Source: Rhizodiscina lignyota
Taxonomy: Eukaryota; Ascomycota; Dothideomycetes; Aulographales; Rhizodiscinaceae
Reading direction: 5' to 3'
Assembly: GCA_010015805.1 (NCBI GenBank)
Contig: ML978136.1
Span: 620,001-684,000, forward strand
DNA length: 64,000 nucleotides
Part shown: piece by piece, positions 33,232 to 44,931 of the stretch
Numbering within the stretch: position 1 is the first letter of the stretch
Layout of the letters: each line of letters begins with the position of its first letter
Translations under genes and position numbers: made by a program
The notes under the pieces: generated by a model
What the model was told of the DNA's origin: nothing
The model's input: only the letters and a program-made list of their open reading frames with translations
Databases searched by the model: none

Positions 33232-34864
33232 TCAAAGCATCGAGAAGAAGCCGAAGGCTGTGGTCAATCCAACTACCAGCCACACCATAATCGTCCTATC
33301 GTCATTCGTAATCAATCCAAAGGATGGCGGCTTCAGTGCACCCGCGGCTCCCTTATGAGTCGCGCTTGCAGAAGCCGCAGCAGCAGATGAGCTCGATGCA
33401 GCGGCAGCAAGGCTCAGCGACGTATAAAGCACATTTGCTGGAGCAAATGTGCTCGCCCCCTTGTCGAACGCAAGACAAGCCGTTGGTAATGTTTTACTCG
33501 CACTCAATAACGTGTTGGGGAAATTGAGCGCCTTCGCATGTGAGTCGACTGCCAGTGCGAATTGAGCCTCGACGCCAAGCTCTACCTCGACAGAAGGAGT
33601 GATGTGCGTAAGATTGCCGAGCTGGTCGAGCAGGGCAAGGTGAGATGAGGAAAGGTTAGCTGCGGAATTACAATTCTCATCAACCGTCGCCAGAGTTTCG
33701 AATTTAGCCGTGAGTGACGGAAGGGCAAGGAAGACACCCGCTTCAGCTTTAGCTTCCAGGCGTGTGCCAACCGCGCTTTCAGCAAAATCGAATCCTACAA
33801 GCACCGCAGGTTCGAGCACAAGATTTGCGGTAAGGTCGACAGCTGTGATGTTTGCTTGGAATGGAATAGCTGTAATCTGTGCATGATCGCTTCGGAATAT
33901 TAGTAATTGAACGTATAGAAGTTATATAATACATACAAGCCCGTCGTGCGTGAATTACTGATATTGGTAAAGTCAATGAATACTGAGGAATTGTTCGGAA
34001 CCTGCTTTACTTAGTACATGAATGCAGCGACGGTCAGATTCTCCTTACCGTAACATCGAACCCATAGGTAAACTGCACTCCGCCGGAGACGGCCATGCTT
34101 GCGATAAGTGGAACTTGGAAGAACACGCCCAGCTTTCCAAACCCCGGGACGTCTAGTCCAAAAAGCGGCGCAGAAAAGAGATTAATCTTTTGGCCAAAGG
34201 ACTTCGAGAGACCGGTTTCCAGTTCGATATGTGCAGAGAAATCATTAATCTGCATTTCGATCGAGCCTGATTCAAATATCCGCACGGGGTCGTTATTGTT
34301 CAGGACTTCTTCCGCTAGCTCTGTCGTATTGGTGAAGTTGAACTCTCCGCGCGTTAGGATCATCGATCCCGTTGTGCTACAGTTTTTGCAGCTGAATGTG
34401 AGAGGAATATGAGGTCTCAGCAGCTGTTCAAGGTCTGAGAATTCATGGTCGATCAGTTCAAAGCCAAGATTCGCATTCGTAGTTCGGTTCGAAGTAAAAT
34501 TCTGAGCTGGTGGAGCCTTGAACGGGACAGAGGTCAAGTTCGCTGGTAATACTGAACTGTTGCTTGAAGAAGCGCCCGAGATTGCCTGTCTGCGTCGGAG
34601 ATCATTGTGCTTTCCAAGAGAGGTAGCAGCATTGGACAACGGATCTCCCACGCGATGCTCAGTGACTACCGACGACGAAAACGCGGGGAGTGCAGTAAAT
34701 GAGAAACCATTCTCCCTTGTGTGTACCTGTGTAGCATCTGAAAGTTCTTTGAATTTTAGATAGGGAAAAGTTCTCCAGTCAACATCTGGAAGCTCCAACG
34801 AGCGCGCCCAGATGCATGGCTGGAGAAGAAATGTGAGGAGGAACAACCGGAATCGAACAGACAT
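33232..34864 (-). CDS. Secreted, probably GPI-anchored protein, unknown
   Basis: Three exons (34049-34864, 33937-34001, 33232-33889) around two 47-nt introns give 512 residues. The first ATG giving a signal peptide is at 34864 (MSVRFRLFLLTFLLQPCIWA). The mature part is rich in N-glycosylation sequons (NFTS, NCST, NFTN, NSTS-like), with FTCKNC-like LTFSCKNCSTTG, and then beta-rich, Asn/Leu/Val-alternating stretches (PSVEVELGVEAQFALAV). A Ser/Ala-rich stalk precedes a terminal hydrophobic segment (MVWLVVGLTTAFGFFSML), which with no basic tail looks like a GPI signal. A related secreted family is common in Pezizomycotina, without known function. The 65-nt middle exon is supported by phase (0, then 2) and by the continued sequence style. 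Confidence 0.75.
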
Positions 34865-36873
34865 GATCGAGATGAAGACGAGGCGCTCAAGCAGAGAGTG
34901 AGGCGGTGGGAGCGAGGGGGTAGGCACAAAGATATACTTACCCTTTCATCGCCATGAATTTGAATATAGTATGGACTGATGTAGATTACTTCGGCTGACA
35001 GCCAGCACACACAGCCATGGGACCCAAGTTTGAGGACGGTTTCCGGTGAATTTTTCTTGGGACATGATGGATTGTGGCGTCCATCAGACGTGGGGGATGA
35101 GACGAAGTTGGGCAAGAGGTGCAAGGTTGCTAAGTCTCAGCCTCATCCGGGACCCCAGAAAAGAAGTGTGAATATGCAAGAGTCATGCATCCATAGAAAA
35201 GCCCAGGGCATTTGCGCTGTGCGCTAAACTCTATGTCGACGGCCACCGAAGACCTCAGCTGTGCCTCACCAGATCCTGACCAGGGGCCAGAAGAGATTGC
35301 TTGATGTCATTTGCCCATACCGCAGTCCCGGAGGTCGTCGCGGTCGCAGCCTCGAGAAGTTGTATCAGAATGGTGCTGATACACCTTGAGCGCATTCAAG
35401 AGAGCACCACTTTGCAATTTTGGTATCGAATTAGCTGTTCAAATTCGGAATATGGTGATGCGAGCCGGTGTCATTAAGAGTCGATCGGCCTGTCTGCCAA
35501 GTGATGTCCATGTCATGTCGGCGACTTCGCCGCAACGTAATGCGGCCGTTCGGCGGCCGCAGCCGGTGCTTAGCAGACTTGAACAGATGGTTTTATCTCT
35601 GTTCTCTAATAAGTATTTTGGGTTGCTGTCAAACTCGCCGATATTTGCTGCAAGCTTCGGTGACGACTGAGGAGATCCGAACTTGTGAAAACAGCTGGTA
35701 TCGAGCAAGGCTAAACGGAGTAAAGCATCGTACTCTAAAGACGTCCAAAGTGCAGATAACATCCAAGGCGAGAATCCCAAGATTTTCTACGACAACGCTT
35801 CAATTTGAGATGGAATTAGATGTGAAAGATCAAAATGTTCTTGAACCTTAATGCCTCCGAATCTCTCGCACTAAATTTAGATGCGAGTGAAAAATGACCT
35901 AATCCTATTTCGGCCATGCCCCTGTCGTCGTCCACCAAAGAGTTTAAGAACATCCACCCTGACCTCTGCGATCCGATGCATCGAGCCGCAAAGTTGAAAC
36001 AACAATTCTATGCGCTAAGCGTGCATATGGTACGTCTAATACATCAGCAGTCTACAGCCAATCAGCATACAGGAGCGGTTCAGCCCCAAATTCGTCCATT
36101 TTCGGCCGTTGTAACCGACATTAAACAAGTTCGATGCTTAATTTTCACACCGTTCTCCGTTGGATCCGACAGTCCTTATTTCTCTCATCTCCAACCGTTC
36201 GCAGATGCAGATGGCATTTCTTGAACATGTGTCCAACAGTCTGAAGGCAAAAATACGCACTGTAGCTCGGCTCAAAAACCTCCAATGGAATCTCCCGGCA
36301 TAGACGCCGATGCCTTCCATCCTCTGCCATGTCATGGCGGGATGGCGAGTGGTGCCCGAATCAGGGACAAAAACCGAACTTTTCAGTCCTGGAAATGTAT
36401 CGAGAGGGCATTTATATCTTATTGTCTGAGATTGAGACTAAGGTGGACACCATCCCATGATGCTTGGCGCTCTCTCGTGACATCTTGCAGTAACCCAGGA
36501 TCGACGGTGCAGATTGTGTAAGCAATTTGGACACTACCCATTCCCATATCGAGCATGTACGCTACGCTATCAGAAAACATTCTCGGCAGCCGAGTCGAAG
36601 CGGTTCCAGCGGCCGGAGCCCGCGGGACTAACAGCAGGAATTTTCAGGGAAACCTAAGCGAGTTCTGGTCTTGAATTTACTATCAAATGGGAACATTGGT
36701 ACTCATGCATGGAAATATCTCTCAAAATCCCTCTCGCTCGTGCGAGAGATATAAAGGAAAGTATCGAACTTCGGAATCATGATAACTACAATTCTCTTTG
36801 CAAAGTAAAGGTCCTTTCACACTACCGTCCAACTTCCCTTGAAAATCTTTTTGGTATCATTGTAGTTGCAAAG
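34865..36873. other. 2-kb gene-free stretch
   Basis: Two divergent genes flank it. Frames of 60-130 codons occur on both strands, but none has a motif, signal peptide or splice partner I can defend. A TATAAAG lies near 36751, about 120 bp upstream of the FAD oxidase ATG. Confidence 0.55.
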
Positions 36874-38347
36874 ATGCAGTTTACGACTAATCTGCTCTTT
36901 CTGCAGCTACTGCTGCATGTCGAAATTTGCTTCGGTGAAGCGAAAGAAGCACGTCCGTCCGTCATTATAGCTGGCGGCGGGACAGTGGGCCTCTCCACCG
37001 CCTGGTATCTTGCGCAATCTAACAAGAACTACTCGTCAATCACAGTTTTAGATCCGTATCCACCACCAGCATATGCGTCAGCCGGGAATGACATCAACAA
37101 AGTCATCCGCAACGAATATGATATGGCTATTTACTCTGTCATTGCAGACGAAGCGTTAGACATCTGGATGTCAAACCCAATATTCAAAGACTATTACCAC
37201 AATGTTGGCCACCTTAGCGGCTCATTCGAAGGGCCACCGTACTCCGATTGGAACCTAACCAACAACAATACATTCAAGTACACCGACGCGTCACGGTTTG
37301 AAGTATTCGGTGCAAATATCTCAACCATTTTTGCTGAGCGTTGGCCCGTTTTCAAGAATGGACCCCCGCCTGACTTTCTTGGTGCTATTAACGGTAGAGG
37401 CGGTTGGGCAAATGCTGCCGGTGCCATGAAAGCGCTCGGAGAATATCTCAAGACAGACAAACGCATTCATTTTGTGAATGGGGAACAAGGTACAGCGAAG
37501 GGACTTATCAAATCTGGAGCAAAGGTCACCGGCGTTCGAACGGCCGACGGATCTGCTCACCACGGTGATCTTGTCATTCTTTCGATGGGTGCATGGACAT
37601 CTCAGATCATTGATCTCGAGGGACAAGGATGGCCAGACTTCTCATTTGTCACCAGCATTCAGTTGACAGAGCAAGAGATCAAGGAACTTGGACAATTTCC
37701 GGTTGTCGATTTGATCAATCCTGGCTTGCTACCTTCGCAAACTTCCGGATACTTCTTTCCTCCGAATGAAGACGGGCTTCTCAAGATTGTTGCCAAAATG
37801 TAAGGATCCACGCCCTCATCGTATGTCCATGCCACTGATCTGATCATGAAGTGATGGCCACTTCCGATATACGCGCAAAACTAGCAACGGCATGATGTAC
37901 GTCGTAAAGCCATCTGAAGCTCACGACCCAAAGAACAAACTGCCGCTTCAAGACGCAATTGATTGGCGCCAGTTCATAACATACTGGCTGCCTCAAATCG
38001 GATACAAGAATTTCACTAAGAGCAGTGCATGCTGGGATCTTGCAACATTCGACGGGTATTGGATACTCGGACCGCATCCAAGCAGCCCCGAAAGCCTCTT
38101 CATTGCCACCGGCGGAAATGGCAACACGTTTAAGAACTTGGTGAATATTGGTAAATATGTTGTGCAGTTTGTTGAAGGCACACTGAGCTCCGAACGTCAG
38201 GAGACCTTTAGATGGAGACCAGAGAAGGCAGTCGGAGAAGAATCAAACGCCTTTTACGACGATATTGAGAAAGTTGCGGTGTTTGTGGACGATGGAGCAT
38301 GGAATCCACTACCTTTGAACTTTACTCAGGTGTCGATGCATGAATGA
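36874..38347 (+). CDS. Secreted FAD amine oxidase (amadoriase-like, DAO fold)
   Basis: Two exons (36874-37799, 37852-38347) around a 52-nt intron (GTAAGG...GAAG) give 473 residues. An N-terminal hydrophobic stretch (NLLFLQLLLHVEICFGEA) looks like a signal peptide and directly precedes the FAD-binding beta strand VIIAGGGTVGLSTAWYLA (GxGxxG at about 34-39). ASAGNDINKVIRNEY matches the family block of fructosyl-amino-acid oxidases and saccharopine oxidases. In the C-terminal half, SSACWDLATFDGYWILGPHP carries Cys369, equivalent to the cysteine that binds FAD covalently in those enzymes, followed by ATGGNGNTFKNLVNIGKYV. The substrate is likely a secondary amine or glycated amino acid; H2O2 would be a product. 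Fungal amadoriases are mostly peroxisomal, so the export signal is unusual. Confidence 0.85.
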
Positions 38348-38414
38348 GCGAATATGCTCCAGACCAGGTGAGACTGCTGATTCACCACCGCAAAGAGGTT
38401 GTTTGAAAGCACCC

Positions 38415-38789
38415 TTAGTAATATCGGAATGGTCGTTGCGTCTGGTCGATATGTACAATTCCATAATTAGACTCTCGACTGCGTTCCCTTACCCTTCTCA
38501 TCTTCCTCCGCCTCCTCACAGTATAAGAGATCCAAGCGGCAAGAAGAACACATACCACAGGTACGACTGTCCCAACCAATATATTTACTTTGTCCGATGT
38601 GCTCGGGCCTCCACCTTTGCCATTATCCCAAGCCGTGCATGCAAACACCCCTTGATATTTTTCTTCCTTCGTGAGACTCTTTCTCGCTGACTTTACGCGA
38701 CATTTCAACTACGGGCAAACACAGCTATCCATTTCAACACTTACAAATTCAATAGAATGCCGGAAGCATTCTTCCCAACAACAATTCAT
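38415..38789 (-). pseudogene. Possible small Cys-rich one-pass membrane protein, structure unclear
   Basis: On minus, an ATG at 38789 opens MNCCWEECFRHSIEF, and from 38708 to 38415 an in-frame segment encodes FACTAWDNGKGGGPSTSD, a membrane helix VNILVGTVVPVVCVLLAAW and a basic stop-transfer YTVRRRRKMRR. A TAG codon separates the two. A GTAAGT donor and CCGTAG acceptor would remove it, but the intron would be only 36 nt, below the shortest elsewhere here. So it is either a gene with a very short intron, a gene with an upstream exon I could not find, or a decayed gene. The topology resembles the Cys-rich membrane protein at 10.1-11.0 kb without obvious sequence identity. Confidence 0.3.
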
Positions 38790-39360
38790 TCTCGTGGTAT
38801 TTGCCTATTTAGCCGGACGGTGAGAAACACCCCGCCCGATCGCGCAGGAAATCCGGGGGCAGAGCGTTCGGTTCCTGCATGTCAATTCCAGGAACATCGT
38901 CATGAGCCTCGTATTTGGAGCTTTTCGTGATCATAAAGAACCTTTCTCCCCGCCTGCCAACCCTAGATCTCGTCAAATACCCGGCTGGGCGGTACCCACT
39001 TACGATCAGGCTATCATCGCAACATTGACCACGGGAGCATTCTCTCGATTCTCTTTTCCTACAATGGATATTGAGACATTCTGCGAAGACACTGAATGAG
39101 TTCCAGAAATCTTCGAAGCTGTAGTGACGGCTGGCCGACAAGTCAAAGTAAGTCTCGTCCCCCCTTGCAGAAAGAATTGGGAGCAGCAGCTTGCAAAATC
39201 CTCTCATAACCTACTCTGGAGGCCGAATATCGAAAAATGCGTCCAACGTCATTACTCGCGCTCCAGGCTGTTCTTATTTAGCCGGTAGATATCCATAGCT
39301 TCCCTCGTAAGAGCTGCGGAATCGTAGAAGTTCTGCGCAACTATTATGGTTATCCAGAGC

Positions 39361-39367
39361 TATAAAA
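39361..39367 (+). promoter_or_regulatory. TATA box candidate
   Basis: TATAAAA sits 93 bp upstream of the GH30 ATG, a typical distance for an inducible fungal hydrolase gene. Confidence 0.5.
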
Positions 39368-39453
39368 AGGCGAGAGTAAGTAGAAATTTTGATTTCTGAG
39401 CGCAGCTACCCCCGTCCCAGGTGTCAATCTCTCATTGTCAAGCTTCCGACACG

Positions 39454-40950
39454 ATGCTTCTTTCCCTTCTCTATGCGGCGCCCGTGGCGGCTGCCATTGC
39501 TAATCAGATCACGGTCGATGTCCGTCAAAAGTTCCAGAAGATGGATGGCTTTGGCGCGTCTGAAGCTTTCCAACGAGCGAACCAGATCAAAGGAACATTT
39601 GGACCTGGCCCGTATATCTCACCAGACAATAGAACGAAGGTCCTTGATTGGCTGTTTGACCCTCATAAGGGCGCCGGTCTCACGATCCTGCGCAATGGCA
39701 TTGGCTCATCGCCAAACAACACAGCAGATCACATGGTGTCCATTGAACCTGTGTCGCCGGGCTCGCCTCACACAAAGCCACATTACGTCTGGACTGGCGA
39801 CGACAACGGGCAGGTCTGGCTATCGAAGGAAGCGTACAAGCGGGGCGTGAGGACATTCTACGCAGATGCATGGTCTGCTCCGGGCTACATGAAGACTAAT
39901 AATACTGATGACTGGGGTGGACGTTTGTGCGGGGTTACAAACGGACACTGTGAGACTGGAGACTGGCGCCAGGCGTTTGCCAATTACCTTGTTCAGTACC
40001 TCAAATTCTACAAGGAGGAAGGTATTACTGTAACCCATATCGGCCATCTGAATGAGCCGGACATCAGGTATGAATGCCGTTTCCGTATGGAATGCGAGAA
40101 CTGACATGGACTAGTGTCTCATACGCCTCTATGCTCGCGGACGGTATACAGACCAAGGATTTCCTCGAAGTTCTTTATCCCACACTACACCGTGAAGGCT
40201 TCGGCAATGTCAAGGTCGCCGCAGGCGAAGCAACGGGATGGCGCCAATCCGGAGACATTCTTAGTGATCTTGTTAGCACCGGTGGGGAGCAATTTTACGA
40301 CTTCTTTACCTCCCACGGATACCAGTACGTATAGTACACACAGTGAACAATGAACCGAAAGTCTGACGTATAACAGGGACGAGCCACGCCTTCCTTTCGA
40401 CACACCAAAGCCCGTTTGGCAGACCGAATGGGCGGATCTGAGCGGCGGCTGGACAACCGATTGGGACACCTTCGGCCAGGATGGTGAGGGTATCCAGTGG
40501 GCGAACAAGATTCAAGAGGCCATCGTTATCAGCAACTGCTCTGCTTTCTTGTACTGGATCGGCGCTGAGAACAGCGGTTCGAATTCTCCGCTCATCAAGA
40601 TCAACGGCACCGACATTGAGGTCAGCAAACGGCTTTGGGGCTTTGCGCACTTCGGCCGCTATGTGCGACCTGGCGCATACAGAGTGTCCGCGGAGAGCAC
40701 GAACGGCGTGCTCCATACCAGCGCATATGCGAATGCAGACGGAAGCTTGACGGTCTTGGTAATCAATAATGGGCATTATGATGCGGTGACCAACTTTGCG
40801 GTGAATGGCTACAAGAGCTTCAAGAAGGTGACTACGTGGCTGACGAATAACGACCATGATATCACTCCAGGCAGTGCGAGAGTTGGAGGAAGAGGCTCAT
40901 TCGAGGCCAGGATCCCCCAGAGGTCGATGATGAGCTTTGTGATATCATGA
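39454..40950 (+). CDS. Secreted GH30 glycoside hydrolase
   Basis: Three exons (39454-40067, 40115-40324, 40377-40950) with introns of 47 and 52 nt give 465 residues. A short signal peptide (MLLSLLYAAPVAAA) precedes ITVDVRQKFQKMDGFGASEAFQRA, the opening strand of the GH30 barrel in fungal enzymes of the xylanase/1,6-galactanase groups. The general acid/base Glu201 is in HIGHLNEPDIS at the first splice junction, and the nucleophile Glu292 in VWQTEWADLSGGW. The C-terminal side beta-domain (LTVLVINNGHYDAV) ends RSMMSFVIS. The DGFGxSEAFxRA opening points to subfamily 7-type glucuronoxylanase/xylobiohydrolase, but endo-1,6-galactanase is possible. With the arabinanase at the window start it suggests plant-polymer feeding. 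Confidence 0.9.
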
Positions 40951-41421
40951 AGAAGCGGTCGAGCTTGAATTAAGTGAATCAACGGAAAGGTTTTCTTCCA
41001 AATTGTCTAACGTGAGAGAGTATACTTGGAACGTGACTTACTACTGCTTGTACAGGCTTATTGCGCAGGGCTACCTGGCTGGGTCACGTCCATCCTGGGA
41101 GCCCAGTATCTTGAGGCTGATACCCTATTGTTTTTCACGGTAGGATTTGCACGCAATGGGAATATCGCAGATTTCATGATGTGAACTTTTTTGTATTGAT
41201 CGTAACTCTGATATTGATCCTTTGAGAAATTGCCCAAGCTAAGCTAGTTTCGGCCATGATGGCTGAAACATCAAGCCAGCGAGAGGATCCCTGATTTCCG
41301 TTGATCTCCAACGACACCGTACCCCGATTTTAGAAAGCAGACTCAATGTCAACCGTGGTATTCAACTTTCAGACGCCATACAACACCATGATGGGAAGGA
41401 TTGCACTCGGTCATGTTCAGC
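40951..41421. other. Intergenic between convergent genes
   Basis: 470 bp, 3' regions of the GH30 gene and the first Myb-like paralog. No gene seen. Confidence 0.5.
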
Positions 41422-42004
41422 TCAAATACTGTCGTCGGCGGGGGTCACCTCCTTCGACTCCTCCTTGACGTCCTCCTCGACCTCTTCCTTCTTGAGCTTG
41501 GAGACCTTGCGCTTCTTGGATGGGGTCTCCTGTTCCACTTCACCATTCTCGGGGCTCTCGTCGTCATCGATATCCTCGGCCTTGACCTTCTTGGCCCTGC
41601 CGCGCTTGGGTGTGGTCTTGCCGCCCGGAGAGCTGGTGACAGAACCAGCTGCAGCCTTGTTGGTCATAGAGGCGGGGTCGATGCCATGAGCCTTAAGCAG
41701 ACGAGAATAGCGCTTGTTCCTGTGCCACGGTCGTGTTAGCCTTTTGATGTTTCAAGCGAATGAAATGAAATGAGTAGACACTTACGCAGCTCCCTTGGAT
41801 GGCGAGCCATCGTTGCCGTTGATGGCGCACTCCTCAGCGACTGCGAGCCAATCGATCTGTTTCTGGGGTTAATAGATCGAGAAGAGCATGGGATGAGTTT
41901 GGCTGTTGACTGACGTTGCCGTTGTTGGCGTGCTTCATGCAAGCGATCAAGAGCTTCACATTCTCAGTCGCCTTGTCAGGGACAGCAGCCTTGGTGTCAG
42001 CCAT
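41422..42004 (-). CDS. Myb/SANT-like small nuclear protein, paralog A of 7
   Basis: Three exons (41915-42004, 41786-41856, 41422-41719) give 152 residues. The N-terminal 70 residues form the family domain: helix 1 ATENVKLLIACMKHANN, helix 2 IDWLAVAEECAI (the Trp/Phe-x-x-[VIL]-A core), helix 3 AANKRYSRLLKAHG. The tail is Lys/Glu-rich with KTTPKRGRAKKVKAED, PSKKRKVSK (nuclear-import type) and long acidic runs. SUMO-acceptor-like VKAE lies at about 99-102, with LKKE and VKEE further on. The phase-0 intron between helices 1 and 2 matches paralogs B, C and E. The acceptor of exon 2 is ambiguous by six bases (AAACAG could be included). I infer DNA or chromatin binding from the fold; no target is known. 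Confidence 0.8.
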
Positions 42005-42635
42005 CTTGAATGGCGTTTAGTATGAGTCGTAGAAGTTGTGATGTTTGATGTGAGGTGTCGGAGCGAAGTGGTGTCCGAGCAAAAGTTGGGAGTCCGGAGA
42101 TGTTGAAGGAAAGGAGTTGGAAGGAGAAGAGAGACAATTTATATTCCAAGACCGCAGCGCTTGTCGCAAGACAAGAAAGTTTATTTCACGGGAAAGCTTA
42201 TTCTGGTAAGTGGACACGGTTGTTGAGGTAGCAACTGTGTTAGTCTACTTTGTCATACGCAAGTGGCTGAGTTAACACGATTAGAGGAGACACATGTACA
42301 GTCACTGCAAGCTCACGAGGACACATACGGGCACATGGCAACGCAGTAAAGCATTGAATTCATCACTTGCTGAATTTTGAGGACGAAATCGGTTCAATCT
42401 GTAGTTGACTGGAGAATGGACATCTCAGTTGATTCCAGTCAATTCCTCCCGCTTCGCCATTTCGCTCGCCCGCAACCCGTCAATTCATTTGAGAAGAGAG
42501 AAATCAAAAACCAGAGGAATCAGAGCACTTGAAACTCCTTTTGCTCCGTCCGCCATACCCTCTGGTCTCCAAATCCCAAAGACCATTCAAGTTGCCATTG
42601 CTGCCAGAATCAGTGCTTCATTTTCCATCATGAGA
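42005..42635. other. Intergenic in the paralog cluster
   Basis: 630 bp between paralogs A and B. No extra paralog copy or repeat seen. Confidence 0.5.
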
Positions 42636-43068
42636 TCAGAAGTCGAAGTCATCGTCCGTGTCAATGTTCTCTATCATTTCAACCTTCACCTTGTCCTCCT
42701 TCTCAGTCTCTGACGTAGTTGGCGTGACTGGCGCAGCTCGTTTCGGGGCCTTGGCCTTGCGCGGAGTTGCCTTTTTCACCTTTGACGGGCTCTTCTTGTC
42801 GATGCCTCCAGATGGCGCCTTCGTGTTGCTGCTTGAGGAATCAGAAGAGAGATCGATGGTCTTCTTCTTTGCGCAACGGAGACGCTCCTTGACTGACTGG
42901 ACAGACTTGGACTTCACGTGCTTGGCAACGGCTTCGAAGTCCACCTAGGCTATTCAGCAAGATGTAAAGGAAAGCGTGAATGAGACTCACATCTGCAGTC
43001 TTTGCATGATAGTATGCTGCGGCCAAGATGATCGTTTCGGCTGCGGAAAAGCCTGGCAGTGTGCTCAT
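42636..43068 (-). CDS. Myb/SANT-like small nuclear protein, paralog B of 7
   Basis: Two exons (42991-43068, 42636-42944) around a 46-nt intron give 128 residues, the shortest of the group. Helix 1 is SAAETIILAAAYYHAKT; the phase-0 intron falls just before VDFEAVAKHV (helix 2, Phe in place of Trp); helix 3 is SVQSVKERLRCAKKK. The tail starts TIDLSSDSSSS, close to a SUMO-interaction motif followed by phospho-acceptor serines, then Lys/Pro-rich KKATPRKAKAPKRA (AT-hook-like in style, without a clean GRP core), and ends in acidic residues after VKVE (about 112-115). Domain layout and intron position tie it to A and C. Function is not known. Confidence 0.8.
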
Positions 43069-43562
43069 GTTGAGTTGATTGAGAGTGGGCTTTCAATTGA
43101 GCGGACTGTCAGCTATTGCATTTGTAGAGTATGAGATGAAAGAATTTACCCTTTGAATCGAATTGAAATCGAGTATGCAATTGGAGTTTTGTGGAATGAG
43201 TTGGTTGTGATTTTGTCGAGAGGTGAAGCTACGTGAGACTTAAGAACGGCTGGGAACAGGCTTGGAGTAACCAGATATTTCTCAGGCCTGAAAAGAGGCC
43301 CGTGCGCTAGGCAGACATAGTAACTCTCTTAAAGTAGCGGTCAGTCTCGCTTAGTGATGCTCGTTGTTGTGCTTTTACAGAGCGCAGTAAATGAATCGTG
43401 AGGTGATGTATCATTTTCAGGGAAGTATCTACACATCACATCTTGAGCCCTCTGCACGGCACCCCGCAGGATCAATAAAAAGGCAAAATGTCTCCGAACG
43501 CCATGTCTGCTCTAAATGCTCCAATATGCGCCAGCCATCTTTCCGTCTGTCTCAAACGGAGG
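43069..43562. other. Intergenic in the paralog cluster
   Basis: 490 bp between paralogs B and C; no coding features. Confidence 0.5.
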
Positions 43563-44214
43563 TCACAATGTTGTCAGTGGCTCATCTTCTTGAGTCAGGT
43601 CCACGATCTTCTCCCGCCTCCACCCCTGAAGTTGATAGGGCAACGCTTCTTCTTGATCCTGCAGCTTCACTTTCACATCCGCTATCACCTTCGCCTTCAT
43701 TCCTAGTGGCTCGACCTTGATAGTGTCGAACAGCTCTCGCTCCTGTTTCAGATCGACTGTCTTCTCCTCAAACTTGATCCCCGCATTTGCTGCCTGGTCC
43801 AGGATATTCTCCTCAAGCCTCTCACGCTTCAGCGGCGATTCGTTCATGAACTCCTCATCGTCATCATCGATGCATTTCTTTTGCTGCGATAGCTTGAAGG
43901 CAGCCGCCTTCGTCACCATTCCTTTCATCCCTTCTCCCTTCTTCCCCTCCTTCCCCAGTGGCGTCTTCTCCCCATTCTTCCGCTTGCGCTTCTTCACGTC
44001 ACCTGGCTCTCTTCCAGCCTTGAATCGGTGCCATCTCATGCGCGCCGCATGAGCGTTGCTGATCCCATGCTCGCTCGCAATGCGCTCCCAGTTGACCTAG
44101 CTCTCGTCAGTCCTTGCTCGTGGAAAGGGGGCACTCCTGAAACATTACATTTCTAACTTCAAGTTGCGTGAGGATAGAGTAAAGGAAATCGCACATCTCC
44201 TTGTCGGAGATCAT
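43563..44214 (-). CDS. Myb/SANT-like small nuclear protein, paralog C of 7
   Basis: Two exons (44149-44214, 43563-44096) around a 52-nt intron give 199 residues. Helix 1 SDKEMCDFLYSILTQLEV; phase-0 intron; helix 2 VNWERIASEHGI; helix 3 NAHAARMRWHRFKAG. A basic linker KKRKRKNGEKTP and KKGEGMKGM follows, probably a nuclear-import signal. The tail carries three PsiKxE sites (IKFE, LKQE, IKVE) and a SUMO-interaction-type core KIVDLTQEDE near the C-terminus. This is the paralog with the richest SUMO-like signature. It is divergent from paralog D with about 720 bp between starts. Confidence 0.82.
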
Positions 44215-44931
44215 GGCTGTGACTGTGGTACTGATGTGGAACTGCGTCTGGTGCGGAAGACATAGATGGTTGGGAAACGCAATACATGGATTATATGACT
44301 GAGCAATAGCTGATACAAACGACGAGACAACTGCTGTAATTATTTGAGGCCATCGCAAATAATTGTTCGTAAAGTAATCAGCCGCAGAAACTGAAAGAGT
44401 GAACGCGAAAGGCAAATGTGTGGTGATTTGCGCTGGCTTTGCCCGCACGGGCAGCAGCAGCAGCAGGGCGTTCAGAACACCGATCGTCCAAACCGCCGTA
44501 AGGCTCCGTAAGGGCTTGTACACGCACATCCGGCGATAACAGCGTTTATCCAAGAGATGGCGGGATTTCTACCAATGCCATCGTAGCACAAAAAAAAGAG
44601 GTGGCTGGGAACAGTCAATCGAGCAAGGGTAGCCTGCATTAGCCCCACGCAGTATGGTCGTGATCCTCAGTGTCTTGTGCTTGGCTCCGTGGAGGCGAGT
44701 TAACACCTCACATTTCTCAGAAAAGCCACGGGGAGCAAGGTAGGAAGTAACTACAGTATATTTAAGCGAGTACTTTTCTCTTCCCCACTTCTCCAAACCT
44801 CTTCTTGAAACTTTGCTCGAGTACTTCAACTCCCTCACTTCGACCTCTCCACAATCACTCAAGCATCTACCCGCATCACTTGACGCACACCTTGTTCAAC
44901 TGATTAACACTCGAGCACCAACGTAGCAATC
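44215..44931. promoter_or_regulatory. Divergent intergenic region between paralogs C and D
   Basis: 717 bp between the two head-to-head halves of the cluster. A TATA-like TATATTTAA lies at 44757-44765, about 170 bp before the ATG of D, followed by a CT-rich leader. A run of CAG-type triplets (GCAGCAGCAGCAGCAGG) lies at about 44451-44467. Confidence 0.45.

Larger units (their letters stand above)
38348..39453. other. 1.1-kb region with unresolved minus-strand frames
   Basis: Holds the doubtful Cys-rich membrane-protein frame (38415-38789, entered separately) and another minus frame (38809-39207) ending PGIDMQEPNALPPDF that resembles a cytosolic tail but has no clear start. The TATA box of the GH30 gene is at 39361. 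Confidence 0.4.

Noticed and set aside
35439-35780. 113-codon minus frame in the 2-kb gap
   Set aside because: No motif, no signal peptide, no clear splice neighbours.
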